Below, piece by piece: positions 8,556-17,606 of a stretch of DNA of 58,527 bases. The notes under the pieces are model-generated. The model saw nothing but the letters and a program-made list of their open reading frames with translations. It was not told the DNA's origin and did not search any database. Source of the DNA: Sulfurovum sp. FS08-3 (GTDB lineage Bacteria; Campylobacterota; Campylobacteria; Campylobacterales; Sulfurovaceae). Every line of letters starts with the position of its first letter. Position 1 is the stretch's first letter. Location: contig JQIS01000059.1 of assembly GCA_000830175.1 (NCBI GenBank), positions 1 to 58,527 of the forward strand, read 5' to 3'. A program made the position numbers and the translations under genes.

Positions 8556-10022
8556 ATGAGTTGTTCAACAGGCGGTTGCGGTACGCACAGCGATATGGGC
8601 TTCGACCCCAACAATGCACAAGCCATGGCAATACAAGAAAAAATCAACAACCACCCCTGCTACAGCGAAGGGGCACACCAACACTACGCACGGATTCACG
8701 TACCCGTAGCCCCTGCGTGTAATATTCAGTGCAACTATTGCAATCGAAAATACGACTGCTCCAACGAGTCTCGCCCAGGTGTAACCAGCGGTAAACTTAG
8801 CCCCCAAGAGGCGGTCAAAAAGGTGCTTTATGTAGGCGGCGATATTCAACAACTCTCCGTAGTGGGCATAGCAGGGCCAGGCGATGCGTTGGCAAATCCC
8901 CAAAAGACCTTTGAGACTTTTAAGATGTTGCAAGAAAAAGCTCCCGATTTGAAGCTTTGTCTATCGACCAATGGACTCAAACTTCCCGATTACATCGATG
9001 AGATTGTCAAATACAATGTCGATCACGTCACCGTAACCATCAATACCGTCGATGAGAGCGGTGAGATAGGAAGCCAAATCTATCCGTGGATACATTGGGA
9101 ACACAAAAAGATACGGGGCAAAGAGGGGGCAAAAATCTTACTTCAAAGACAATTGGAGGGGATTAAGATGCTCGCCCAGCGAGGTATTTTGGTCAAAGCC
9201 AACTCCGTACTTATCCCTGGTATCAACGACAAAGACCTCCCCAACGTCGCCAAAAAACTCAAAACGCTTAATGTCTTCTTGCACAACATTATGCCTTTGC
9301 TAAGCGCACCTGAATTTGGTACAAAGTTTGGACTCGAAGGAGTCAAGAGTGCTACCGACCAAGAGGTAATGGCAGCCCAAGAGGCGTGCGGAATGGATAT
9401 GAAGCTTATGAAACATTGCCGACAGTGCCGAGCCGATGCGGTGGGACTTATAGGTGAAGATAGAGGCGAGGAGTTTACCAATAAGAGCTTTGCGGGGCTT
9501 AGCTTTGATGAACTCGAACGAAGATACGACATTGACGCACGAGCCAAAAAGCATGAGATTATCGAAAACTGGAGAGCCAATCTAGCCCACGCCAATGAGC
9601 GTATCAAGATCGAAAATGGAAGCAAAAACCAATTAAGCACCACAGGCAAAACCTATCTCGTAGCCGTCACCACGGGCGGTGAGGGGATGATCAATACCCA
9701 TTTTGGTTCGGCCAAAGAGTTTCTTGTCTATGAGGCAGGTGACAAAGCGATTAAGTTTGTGATGCATCGCAAAATTGAGAGTGCCTATTGCAACGGTGCG
9801 GAAAACTGCAACGGCAATAATCCTATCGAAGAGATTAAAACCACGCTTAAAGATTGCGATATTTTATTGACCCAAAAGATAGGCGATTGCCCCATGAGTG
9901 AGCTTAGCTCTATTGGACTCATAGCCGATGAGAGCTATGCCAATGAACCCATCGAAAAATCAGTCTTTGAAGCGGTCAAAAAGCACTTTTTTACCACCCA
10001 CAAAGAGGCGGAGCTAGGATAA
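8556..10022 (+). CDS. nifB: Nitrogenase cofactor biosynthesis protein NifB
   Basis: This 488-residue protein has the full NifB layout. The N-terminal radical SAM domain carries C55-x3-C59-x2-C62 (CNIQCNYC) after an extra cysteine-rich leader (MSCSTGGCG). The second cysteine motif is HCRQCRADAVG. A C-terminal NifX/NifB-type domain spans about residues 385-480. NifB builds NifB-co, the 8Fe-9S-C precursor of the nitrogenase cofactor, using S-adenosylmethionine. The ATG is preceded by AAGAAAGGA. The gene is followed by a clear terminator and is transcribed alone here. nifT and nifA lie 18-20 kb away. Confidence 0.97.
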   Translation: MSCSTGGCGTHSDMGFDPNNAQAMAIQEKINNHPCYSEGAHQHYARIHVPVAPACNIQCNYCNRKYDCSNESRPGVTSGKLSPQEAVKKVLYVGGDIQQLSVVGIAGPGDALANPQKTFETFKMLQEKAPDLKLCLSTNGLKLPDYIDEIVKYNVDHVTVTINTVDESGEIGSQIYPWIHWEHKKIRGKEGAKILLQRQLEGIKMLAQRGILVKANSVLIPGINDKDLPNVAKKLKTLNVFLHNIMPLLSAPEFGTKFGLEGVKSATDQEVMAAQEACGMDMKLMKHCRQCRADAVGLIGEDRGEEFTNKSFAGLSFDELERRYDIDARAKKHEIIENWRANLAHANERIKIENGSKNQLSTTGKTYLVAVTTGGEGMINTHFGSAKEFLVYEAGDKAIKFVMHRKIESAYCNGAENCNGNNPIEEIKTTLKDCDILLTQKIGDCPMSELSSIGLIADESYANEPIEKSVFEAVKKHFFTTHKEAELG

Positions 10023-10028
10023 CAAAAG

Positions 10029-10050
10029 GTGGGTTAGCAAACCCACTTTG
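10029..10050 (+). terminator. Terminator after nifB
   Basis: GTGGGTT-AGCA-AACCCAC forms a perfect 7 bp GC-rich stem directly after the nifB stop and is followed by TTTG. This is a plausible intrinsic terminator with a short T run. Confidence 0.7.
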
Positions 10051-10055
10051 CCTCT

Positions 10056-10331
10056 GTTCCACCTCTCCCGAGGTGGAATGCATACAAAAGCTAAAACAAC
10101 CTACCAAAACCTCTCCACTTCCACCAAACCTTTTATGTTCTCATAATCTCTGTGTTGGTTCGACTATTTTGTATCTGCTTCTTCGCATAGGTATTATAGT
10201 TTTTTGAGATTAATGGTTGGTTTTGTATATGTAGTTTTGTTGAGGTTTTGAAGTCCAATAGAGCATTATGAAGCTAGAGCTTCGTAAGGAGGAAAGTTCC
10301 TGTATGCATTCCACCTCGGGAGAGGTGGAAC
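10056..10331. mobile_element. 276 bp element with perfect 31 bp inverted ends
   Basis: The arms 10056-10086 and 10301-10331 are perfect inverted complements. Each arm contains its own hairpin (TTCCACCTC-4 base loop-GAGGTGGAA) followed by TGCATACA. The 214 bp between them carries no recognisable gene. Its edge falls where a haemagglutinin-like reading frame breaks off at 10332. The layout resembles a pair of REP sequences facing each other (a BIME) or a small non-autonomous element. A REP-transposase remnant beside a related hairpin lies at 48107. Confidence 0.75.
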
Positions 10332-10472
10332 GAGAAAGCTCATACTACCTGTAGTAAAGTCCATATTATCACTTGGGGTAAATGTTTTATTCTCATCATA
10401 ATCTCCTGCTGTGATAAGTGAGCCTTTATTATGGGTATTGCCTTTGACTTTGATTTGAGTTATTGGAAAAAG
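10332..10472 (-). pseudogene. Remnant of a filamentous-haemagglutinin-like repeat
   Basis: On the minus strand a 47-codon frame encodes segments such as VKGNTHNKGSLITAGDYDEN and NMDFTTGSMSF. These match the beta-helical repeat pattern of FhaB-type haemagglutinins (kGxtxxkGslIasGdyd). There is a stop just upstream and the frame runs into the inverted-repeat element at 10331. It is evidently a leftover of a large adhesin gene. The family assignment is from pattern recognition only. Confidence 0.5.
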
Positions 10473-10518
10473 CTAATAGAAAAAACAATATAATTATATT
10501 TTATAATAAAGGCATATA

Positions 10519-10968
10519 GTGTATCAAAAAATATTAATTCAATTACAAGTGATTTTTACAATCTTTTTTATAATAGTTTTAGTGTTAACCTATACTCACT
10601 CTGAAGATATTAAAAAAAATGCTAGAATTCAAATAGTCGATAAAGTAATAGAATTAATTGAGCCGAAAATAAAATTAGCAGAAAAAACTGTAAATAGCAA
10701 AGGAACCCAAAAATTTTTAAATAATAGTCAAGTTAAAATAGCAAAATCTGAAATATTTTCTTATAGAAGAGATCCTATTAATTATGTAACTCAAATAATG
10801 CAAAGTAAAAATATACCAAATGGAAAGGATAATACTTTACTAAAAAAAATTTTTGACTGGCAACTAACTATTCAAAAATACATCAATGACTCTTTTTCCA
10901 ACTTACTGAAAGATATTCGAATATTTTGCACTACAAATATTATTGCTCTTTACAGGCTAGTCGGTTAG
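10519..10968 (+). pseudogene. 5' part of an unknown membrane-anchored protein, cut by R1
   Basis: The frame starts at a GTG (protein MYQKILIQLQV) and encodes one N-terminal membrane helix (VIFTIFFIIVLVLTYTH). A hydrophilic, lysine-rich, probably periplasmic part follows, as in the front end of a sensor kinase or chemoreceptor. The native frame ends at 10951. The last residues come from repeat R1, which supplies a stop. The segment is markedly AT-rich compared with its neighbours. I do not recognise the family. Confidence 0.5.
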
Positions 10969-13900
10969 CTCCTCCTAAATATGCTATAATGTAACCCATG
11001 GAACCAGTAAAGCTAAAAGAGGCTAATGTTTGAAGCACTTGCATCACAAAGGGTTGTGGATTGGTGGTGTTGTCTTCTGTGGTTGGTTCTTCGATAGTAG
11101 CGTTGTCTTCTGCTGTAGTGTTATTATCAACTACGGGTTCATTGGTACTATTATCTTCCACTGTTGGCTCTTCAGTAGTAGTATTGTCCTCTGTTGTAGG
11201 TTCATTGGTACTATTATCTTCCACTTTTGGCTCTTCGGTAGTAGTATTCTCCTCAACGGTTGGTTCTTCAGTAGTTGTATTATTTTCTACTGTGGTATTA
11301 TCTTCCGTTGTGGGTTCTTCGATAGTAGTATTATCCTCTGTTGTGGGTTCATTGGTGCTATTATCTTCCACTGTTGGCTCTTCAGTAGTAGCCTTATTCT
11401 CATTGGGTGAGGTTGAAACCTCACTTCCTGATGTGGTGTTATCCTCTGTTGTAGGTTCACTGCTGTTGTTTTCTGTTGTGCTGTTGTCCTCTGTGGGGGT
11501 CTCTAGCAATGTTTGGTTGTGGGCGTTGATGATGGCTTGTATCTCTTGACTGGTAGGATTGGCTTTGTCGCTGTATGTGCCGTTTGCCAAAGCATTGCTA
11601 TACTCCACTCCCTCAACTGCACCCGATACACCGCTAATGGCATTGAGTTCTTGCGAAGTAATAAGCGTCGTGGCGTTATCTTTGATGACTTGTTGCACTT
11701 TTTGCATTGCCAGTTCACTTGCTGTTGGGGGTGGTGGGGGAGCGTTTAGTGTGGTGACATCAAAGGCTTGACTTGCTGTCCCTACGGTAAGCGTTGCACT
11801 TACTTTGGTAGAGTAGCTACTTGAAGAGGTTAATCGTACTTTGAGAGTATCTCCACTATCGACGGTAGAGCTTGTCGTTGTCCAATTACCATCTCCGTTG
11901 ATTTCATACTCTCCACCGCTAATAGAGACGGAGGTATTAACATCGATTCCATTTATCGTTACACTATTAGATGTCAAGAGTGTACTACGGGCTTGATTGG
12001 TAAGGGCGGTGAAGCTAAAGCTATCGGGAGTTCTATCACGGCACACCTCCATAACAAACCCGCTGTTGCTTCCTGTAATGTAGAGCGTTGCATTGGCATA
12101 GGTTTCATCTTTGTTCCATCCTTTGACAATAGCACACTCATTGGCACTAGAGAGGGTATTAGCACCGCTAAACATATTACGCATCTCCGTCACACTGCTT
12201 GTATCCCAATCGCCGATGGGTTGGTTAAAGGCGGTGGCATTAGCAAACATATTACGCATATTCGTCACACTGCTTGTATTCCAATTGCCGATAGATTGGT
12301 CGAAGGCGGTGGCATTAGCAAACATACTACCCATATCCGTCACTTTGCTTGTATTCCAATCGCCGATGGGTTGGTTAAAGGCGGTCGCACTCTGAAACAT
12401 ACCAAACATATCCGTCACACTGCTTATATTCCAATTGCCGATGGATTGATTAAAGGCGGTGGCTTGATGAAACATATCACTCATATTCGTCACACTGCTT
12501 GTATCCCAATGCGAAATATTATCATTAAAGGTAGGTTTATTCCAAAACCACTCACTCATATTCGTAACCCCACTTGTACACGCATTGGCAGGTTCTACGC
12601 TTCCAATGTATGTTGTAAGTTCCTCTTTTGCCGTGATTTTGGTGTAGGTTTTGCCGTTGTAGGTAGTCGAGGCACTGGTGTTGGTGTCGCAATTGATGGT
12701 TACGCCGTTGGATTCTAGCCAAAAGCCGTTGCCCATATCTGTCCAACTAGAGGGCAATACACTGATACTACTTGAAGCTACAGAAGTATTGCCGTTGGTA
12801 TCGCTTTGGGTTGCACTCAGTGCTGTGCCACTGCTTACGGGAGTCGCAGGGGTAATGCTCCATGTGCCGTTGCTATCTACGATTGCTGTGCCGATAGTAT
12901 TATTGCTATCGTCTTTGAGCGTAATCGTCGCTCCTGCTTCACCTGTACCTGTAATGGTTGTACCGTTGGTAGAGTGAATCGTAGGTTGCGATGGGGCTAA
13001 AGTATCGATGCCCTCTAGGGTGATATTGATATCTACCGCTCCATTGCCGTCGCTAATGGTAATGATTACCCTATCGCTTCCGCTTTGGTTGGCATTGGGA
13101 GTATAAGTAATATTGGTATCGCTTATCGTTGCACTTCCTTTGCTTCCTTGTGTTTTAACAGTAGCACTCAAAGAGTCGCCATTGCTATCACTCGCACTAG
13201 AGGAGGTGTTCCAATCAAAGGTTTTGGCACTGCTACCGATAGGTGTAGTGTAGGTGAAGTGATTGGCGGTTGGGGCGACATTGCACGATGTGCCAATCGT
13301 TGCCCAAATGGGTTGTTTGTCGGTTTGACCTACAAACCCCGAAGCGTTATCAAAAGAGGTAGGCTTTGAGCCAATCAAATGAACATCCCACGATTTGAGA
13401 CATTGGTTAAAGGCGGAGGCATTCTTAAACATATTACTCATAATCGTGACTTTGCTTGTATTCCAATCGCCGATAGCTTGATTAAAGATAGTGGCACTTT
13501 TAAACATACTACTCATATTTGTCACATGGCTTGTATCCCAATTGCCGATAGCTTGGTTGAAAGCAGAAGCAACATTAAACATACTACTCATATTTATCAC
13601 ACTGCTTGTATTCCAATCGCCAATGTCTTGGTTAAAGGCGATGGCATTACTAAACATACTGCTCATAGTCGTAACTTTGCTTGTATTCCAATCGCCGATA
13701 GGTTGGTTGAAAGCAGAAGCATAATTAAACATACTACTCATGTTTGTCACTTTGCTTGTATTCCAATCACCGATAGGTTGATTAAAGATGGTGGCACTTT
13801 TAAACATACTACTCATATTTGTCACACTGCTTGTATTCCAATTGCCGATGGGTTGGTTGAAAGCAGAAGCAACATTAAACATACTGCTCATAGTCGTGAC

Positions 13901-14518
13901 TTTGCTTGTATTCCAATTGCTAATAGGTTGATTAAAGGCGGTGGCATTACTAAACATACTGCTCATACCCGTCACTTTGCTTGTATTCCAATTGCTAATA
14001 GGTTGGTTGAAAGCAGAAGCATAATTAAACATACTACTCATGTTTGTCACTTTGCTTGTATTCCAATCACCGATAGCTTGATTAAAGGTGGTGGCATTGC
14101 TAAACATACTACTCATGTTTGTCACTTTGCTTGTATTCCAATCGCCGATAGCTTGATTAAAGATGGTGGCGCTTTTAAACATACTACTCATGTTTGTCAC
14201 TTTGCTTGTATCCCAGTGCGAAATATTATCATCAAAGGTGGTTTTATCTTTAAACCACTCAAACATACTCGTAATCCCACTTGTACACGCATTGGCAGGG
14301 GCTACTGTTCCGCCACTTTCAGTTGTAAGTTGAGTTTTTGCCGTGATTTTGGTGTAGATTTTGCCGTTGTATTCGTTGGATGAGGCACTGGTGTTGTTTT
14401 CGCATGTCACCGTCACTCCGTTGTCTTCCAAATAGAAGCCATTACCCAAATCGGTTCTAGCTTGAATGCTTACGGTAAATATCATAAGAAATAGAGCATA
14501 TAAACGCAATGTTTTCAT
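10940..14518 (-). CDS. BspA-like (DUF285) repeat surface protein
   Basis: This 1192-residue protein begins with a signal peptide ([20 protein letters not shown]) after a good ribosome-binding site (AAAGGAG). Eleven 25-residue DUF285 units ([12 protein letters not shown]...AFNQ type) come first. Cadherin/Ig-like segments ([35 protein letters not shown]) follow, then five more DUF285 units, another beta domain, and a low-complexity Thr/Glu/Asn-rich stalk with [12 protein letters not shown] repeats. DUF285 proteins of the BspA type are cell-surface or secreted and often mediate adhesion. The last residues ([11 protein letters not shown]) come from repeat R1, so the native C-terminus is probably missing. 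No export-sorting tail is visible. Confidence 0.88.
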   Translation of the reverse strand: MKTLRLYALFLMIFTVSIQARTDLGNGFYLEDNGVTVTCENNTSASSNEYNGKIYTKITAKTQLTTESGGTVAPANACTSGITSMFEWFKDKTTFDDNISHWDTSKVTNMSSMFKSATIFNQAIGDWNTSKVTNMSSMFSNATTFNQAIGDWNTSKVTNMSSMFNYASAFNQPISNWNTSKVTGMSSMFSNATAFNQPISNWNTSKVTTMSSMFNVASAFNQPIGNWNTSSVTNMSSMFKSATIFNQPIGDWNTSKVTNMSSMFNYASAFNQPIGDWNTSKVTTMSSMFSNAIAFNQDIGDWNTSSVINMSSMFNVASAFNQAIGNWDTSHVTNMSSMFKSATIFNQAIGDWNTSKVTIMSNMFKNASAFNQCLKSWDVHLIGSKPTSFDNASGFVGQTDKQPIWATIGTSCNVAPTANHFTYTTPIGSSAKTFDWNTSSSASDSNGDSLSATVKTQGSKGSATISDTNITYTPNANQSGSDRVIITISDGNGAVDINITLEGIDTLAPSQPTIHSTNGTTITGTGEAGATITLKDDSNNTIGTAIVDSNGTWSITPATPVSSGTALSATQSDTNGNTSVASSSISVLPSSWTDMGNGFWLESNGVTINCDTNTSASTTYNGKTYTKITAKEELTTYIGSVEPANACTSGVTNMSEWFWNKPTFNDNISHWDTSSVTNMSDMFHQATAFNQSIGNWNISSVTDMFGMFQSATAFNQPIGDWNTSKVTDMGSMFANATAFDQSIGNWNTSSVTNMRNMFANATAFNQPIGDWDTSSVTEMRNMFSGANTLSSANECAIVKGWNKDETYANATLYITGSNSGFVMEVCRDRTPDSFSFTALTNQARSTLLTSNSVTINGIDVNTSVSISGGEYEINGDGNWTTTSSTVDSGDTLKVRLTSSSSYSTKVSATLTVGTASQAFDVTTLNAPPPPPTASELAMQKVQQVIKDNATTLITSQELNAISGVSGAVEGVEYSNALANGTYSDKANPTSQEIQAIINAHNQTLLETPTEDNSTTENNSSEPTTEDNTTSGSEVSTSPNENKATTEEPTVEDNSTNEPTTEDNTTIEEPTTEDNTTVENNTTTEEPTVEENTTTEEPKVEDNSTNEPTTEDNTTTEEPTVEDNSTNEPVVDNNTTAEDNATIEEPTTEDNTTNPQPFVMQVLQTLASFSFTGSMGYIIAYLGGANRLACKEQ
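10952..11009 (+). repeat. R1 repeat at the bspA-like 3' junction
   Basis: This is the inverted copy of the first 58 bases of the window. The R1 core is at 10952-10976 (ACAGGCTAGTCGG...). It can fold into a small hairpin (GCTA/TAGC). The frame from the left stops inside it, and the bspA-like frame from the right ends just beyond it. Confidence 0.85.
13388..14212 (-). repeat. Eleven 75 bp DUF285 coding repeats
   Basis: Eleven tandem 75 bp units encode 25-residue repeats within the bspA-like gene. Units recur in a few near-identical versions, with central motifs [18 protein letters not shown] and NVASAF, so some separate units are more alike than neighbours. That pattern points to unit shuffling by recombination. 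A second block of five more diverged units lies at about 12120-12510. Confidence 0.9.
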
Positions 14519-14540
14519 CTTTTTCTCCTTTAAAATTTTG

Positions 14541-14790
14541 TTCTAACGAATCTTCCCAAATTAAAGATAGCTCAAAGCACTTAACCCCCCCAACATAGGG
14601 CTTTGCAGGGCAAAATGACAAAATAATTTTCCGTGACTACACTAAAATATTCATAAGGAAAATAAGATATAATAATCACTTATAAGCCCTAAAATAGGGG
14701 TTTTGCTTGGCTTACGAACGGAAAATTTTAAGCATTCCCCATAGATAGGGCTTTTGATGGGTAATTTGAGGGGAAGATTCGTTCTAAGAA
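14541..14790. repeat. 250 bp element with imperfect inverted ends
   Basis: This occupies much of the 615-base gap upstream of the bspA-like gene. The ends GTTCTAACGAATCTTCCC (left) and its near-complement GGGGAAGATTCGTTCTAAG (right) face each other. Inner parts are also related in inverted orientation (ATTTTCCG, GGGCTTT). A hairpin CCCTA-TTTTA-GGG type structure lies near the centre. It contains no gene. It may be a small non-autonomous element or a long structured leader of the bspA-like gene. Confidence 0.55.
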
Positions 14791-14909
14791 AGTGTAACAT
14801 AAAACTAACTAAAATTTAGCTTAAATTGCAATTTTTTTACATTTTTTTTGATTTTTGGATGATTTTGTCATCAAAAAGAGACCCAAAATGACGATCATTA
14901 TAACATTTG

Positions 14910-14966
14910 AGATTGCTTCACCCCAAAGTGTTCGCAATGACGCTCATTGCGAGGCACGAAACAACC
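14910..14966. repeat. REP-like GATTGCTTC/ATTGCGAGG repeat
   Basis: GAGATTGCTTCACC...TTCGCAATGACGCTCATTGCGAGGCACGAAAC belongs to the same extragenic repeat family as 5398-5429 and 8337-8362. Such palindromes are common between genes in many bacteria and often mark transcript ends. Confidence 0.65.
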
Positions 14967-15001
14967 CAAAAAGTAGCCCTTAAAAGCCCCCTTATGCTAT
15001 A

Positions 15002-15106
15002 ATATTTCATCCCAACCCAAGGCAATTGGTAGGAATTCATTTTGATAAAGCGGTGCGTAATATTGCTTTGTTTGAGTGGGAGAGAGTACAAGAGGATACT
15101 CTTTGA
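15002..15106 (+). pseudogene. C-terminal remnant of an AAA-ATPase/nuclease-like protein
   Basis: A short plus-strand frame ending in TGA encodes HPNPRQLVGIHFDKAVRNI followed by ALFEWERVQEDTL. The pattern (V/I)GI.FD...RNI..WE is the typical last segment of AAA-ATPase-like proteins with a C-terminal PD-(D/E)XK region. No start or upstream domain exists, so this is only a fragment left in the intergenic region. Confidence 0.4.
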
Positions 15107-15133
15107 GGTGGGCAAAACCACCTTCTCTATGGA

Positions 15134-16639
15134 TTAGCGTTTGGGTTGTAAGTTGTTCAAAATCTCTTGAATGAGTTTTTTATCGATTACGACACTCTTA
15201 TCGCCTCGTTTTTGGGCGTGTAGATCTCGTACGATTTGCTCTATGCGTGGGTCTTTGTCCATATTGGCGTAGAGGGTTTTGAAGATTTCATCATTGCGGC
15301 TCAATCGTTTGTTTGTTTTTGGATTTTTGAGTTTAGGTACAAGCACAACCAGCAAGAAACTCACCACACCACCACCCAAAAAGGCTAGAAGTAGCCATGC
15401 TTTGTCGATAGAACCGTGGGTCTCTTTTGCCAATGGAGCAGCCTTGAACACTACGGGTTGATTGGTCGATGGATTGACGGTTACGACGCTTTGGGTTTTG
15501 GGTTTGCCACCTTTGACTTTGATACGATACTCTGGGATGACCAATGTGTCGATTTTTTGGGTAGAAGTGTTGTAAAATTTAATTTCTTGTTTTGGAATGA
15601 CAAAATCGCTCTCACTCAAAAAAACAAAGGATTTTTTATAGGTACTAAAGATAGTGCCGTCGTTTTGGACGTTGCTATCGATATCGGCATCATCGCTAAA
15701 GCAGGTCACTCCATCTAGTTTGTACTCAATCTCCTCAAGTCCATCAAGCGACCCCTCTCCTGAAATTTCTACTTTGAGTTTAATAGGTTTATTGGCTTCC
15801 ACCTCTTGATTGTCCACTGATACCACAATATCAAATTTGCCTACAAGTGCAGCATCTTGGGGGATAGGTTTAGCGGTGATAGCTAGGGAATTAGAATGGA
15901 TTTTGTTCCATTTGCTCTCCATAAACATCGCTCCAAAAATATCGTTTACATTGTTGCGACTCGTTTGAGGAGTGGCTATGTGAATAAGGGCGGGCTCGAT
16001 GGTAAGATTGCCCTCTTTTTTGGGATAAATGGTATATTCGATATGCTGCACGATATAGTTTCCCTCTTGGGTGGGTTGGAGTTCACCTTTTTCTTTGACT
16101 TCAAAGTTATTAAAAACAGGTTTGTTGTATTGGAGTTTCATCACCTTTTGATCGATTCGTCTGTAAAATTTGAGCGTCACATCAATAGGTTCACCTACCA
16201 TTGCTTCATCTTTGGAGGCACTAATCTCCGCCTTGAAAAGCCCATCCAAAACATTGGAAGTATCGGTAAGAGTAATATCAATAGGGTCACTTTTGTGAAT
16301 TTTATCGTCTATTTTGACCTCAAAAGCGGGGATTTTCAGCTTTTGATTGGGATAGAAGCTAAAGCTCATGCTCTTTTTGACCTCTTTGCTACTACCGCTA
16401 TTGGATGAAAATTTAAAAAAGGTCTGCGTTGAGACTCCTACGTTTTCGATAGTATAACCCAATGCCTTTTCGATAGCTTCATTGGTGGGAAATTCTACTT
16501 TGGTACCTTGCGCTTCGAGTGTCACCTCCACCGCCTCACCTTTGGCAATGCTTCGTTGCGATACGTTGGTCGTAAGCGTTGCAAAACCAAAAGAGGTTAA
16601 AACTAGAGAGATAAATAAAATTTTACCAAGGTTTTTCAT
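15134..16639 (-). CDS. batD: BatD-like membrane protein
   Basis: This 501-residue protein has an N-terminal signal peptide (MKNLGKILFISLVLTSFGFA). It has a long beta-rich periplasmic region with repeated KLKVEISGEGSLDG-like strands typical of BatD, one membrane helix near residues 410-435 and a basic cytoplasmic tail. It is the last gene of a batA-batB-batC-batD operon and overlaps batC by 17 bases. Bat proteins were linked to aerotolerance in Bacteroides. The proteins seem to work with a MoxR ATPase as an envelope maturation system. No moxR lies in this window. Confidence 0.85.
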   Translation of the reverse strand: MKNLGKILFISLVLTSFGFATLTTNVSQRSIAKGEAVEVTLEAQGTKVEFPTNEAIEKALGYTIENVGVSTQTFFKFSSNSGSSKEVKKSMSFSFYPNQKLKIPAFEVKIDDKIHKSDPIDITLTDTSNVLDGLFKAEISASKDEAMVGEPIDVTLKFYRRIDQKVMKLQYNKPVFNNFEVKEKGELQPTQEGNYIVQHIEYTIYPKKEGNLTIEPALIHIATPQTSRNNVNDIFGAMFMESKWNKIHSNSLAITAKPIPQDAALVGKFDIVVSVDNQEVEANKPIKLKVEISGEGSLDGLEEIEYKLDGVTCFSDDADIDSNVQNDGTIFSTYKKSFVFLSESDFVIPKQEIKFYNTSTQKIDTLVIPEYRIKVKGGKPKTQSVVTVNPSTNQPVVFKAAPLAKETHGSIDKAWLLLAFLGGGVVSFLLVVLVPKLKNPKTNKRLSRNDEIFKTLYANMDKDPRIEQIVRDLHAQKRGDKSVVIDKKLIQEILNNLQPKR

Positions 16640-17606
16640 CGGGATTCCTTTTGGATTGTTTGTCGTTGATTTGATACATGAGTGTTGGCATAGGCTCTTT
16701 GTTGAGTTTGCGTAAGAGCCTTTTGAGTTCTTTGTTTTTAAACTGCTCCTCCTTGGAGAGTTTGGCGGGTGCGGCTTCTAAGGCTTTTTTGGCTTGATGG
16801 GCTTTTTTGGCTTCTTCGGCTTTTTTCTTAGCCTCCGCTTGTGCTTTTGCCTCTTTGTCTTCTTTGTTGTCGCCTTTATTGGCATTAGGCTCTTTGGTTT
16901 GGTTTTGGTCGCTACTGGGCTTTTGCTGGGGGTTTGGTTTGGGTTTTTGGGTGGTGTTGTTTTCCTCTTTGGTGGTGTTATTGTCTTGCTTTTTGTTTGA
17001 GTTGTTTGTGGTGTTGTTGTCTTGATTGTTTGGATTTTCTTTGGTGTTGTTGTTTTCTTGATTATTTTGTTGGTTCTTGTTGTCTTTGTTTGGGTTATCA
17101 GATTTGGATTGGTTGTTGTCGTTGCTTTTTTCTTTGTTTTTATCCTCTTTTTTATCTTTATCTTTTTTATCCTCTTGCTCTTTTTTCTTCTTCTCTTCTT
17201 CTTGTTTTTTTATTTTTTTGGCTAGTTCCAAATTGGCTTGTGTATCTTTGTCTTGATTCCATTTGAGTGCCTCTTCGTAGTGCTTGATTGCTTTGTCAAG
17301 CTCTTTGGTTTGCATATAGCTATTGCCTAAATTATGGAGTCGTTGAGCTTCGTACTCTTTGGGAGCATTAATATCTTTTGCTTTTTCATACGCTTCAATT
17401 GCTTTTTTGTAATCGCCTTTTTTATAGTAACTGTTTGCAACATTGTAATCAATACTTTTGGCATCTTTTTTAATCTCTTTGTAGCTTAAAATCGCCTTAT
17501 CGTACTCACCTTTGTCATAGCTCTCTTTTGCTTTGTTTATCTCTTGAAAATCAAAAAGCGATGCGTTAGCAAAGCACACTATCAATAACCACACTAATCT
17601 TCTCAT
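16623..17606 (-). CDS. batC: BatC-like TPR protein
   Basis: This 327-residue protein has a signal peptide (MRRLVWLLIVCFANA) and about three TPR units (residues 25-130, for example YKKGDYKKAIEAYEKA and HNLGNSYMQTKELDKAIKHY). A long Lys/Glu- then Asn/Gln-rich low-complexity stretch covers about residues 135-270, followed by an alanine-rich coiled segment. TPR repeats serve as protein-binding surfaces in the periplasm. It overlaps batB by 4 bases and batD by 17. The low-complexity linker is the part most likely to vary between strains. Confidence 0.85.
   Translation of the reverse strand: MRRLVWLLIVCFANASLFDFQEINKAKESYDKGEYDKAILSYKEIKKDAKSIDYNVANSYYKKGDYKKAIEAYEKAKDINAPKEYEAQRLHNLGNSYMQTKELDKAIKHYEEALKWNQDKDTQANLELAKKIKKQEEEKKKKEQEDKKDKDKKEDKNKEKSNDNNQSKSDNPNKDNKNQQNNQENNNTKENPNNQDNNTTNNSNKKQDNNTTKEENNTTQKPKPNPQQKPSSDQNQTKEPNANKGDNKEDKEAKAQAEAKKKAEEAKKAHQAKKALEAAPAKLSKEEQFKNKELKRLLRKLNKEPMPTLMYQINDKQSKRNPDEKPW

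Noticed and set aside
10290-10300. GGAGGAAAGTTCCTG resembling the conserved RNase P RNA segment
   Set aside because: Only a short match. None of the remaining conserved RNase P regions occur nearby.
10952-10976. R1 as an integron attC site
   Set aside because: The GTTRRRY core and its complementary partner do not fit, and no integrase gene is visible.
13388-14212. Regular 75 bp repeats as a possible CRISPR array
   Set aside because: There are no unique spacers. The repeats are contiguous, in frame and encode DUF285 units, and no cas genes are present.
13379-14383. Long plus-strand open frame with a repeated [15 protein letters not shown] pattern
   Set aside because: It is antisense to the DUF285 repeats of the bspA-like gene. 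Its periodicity is a shadow of those repeats.
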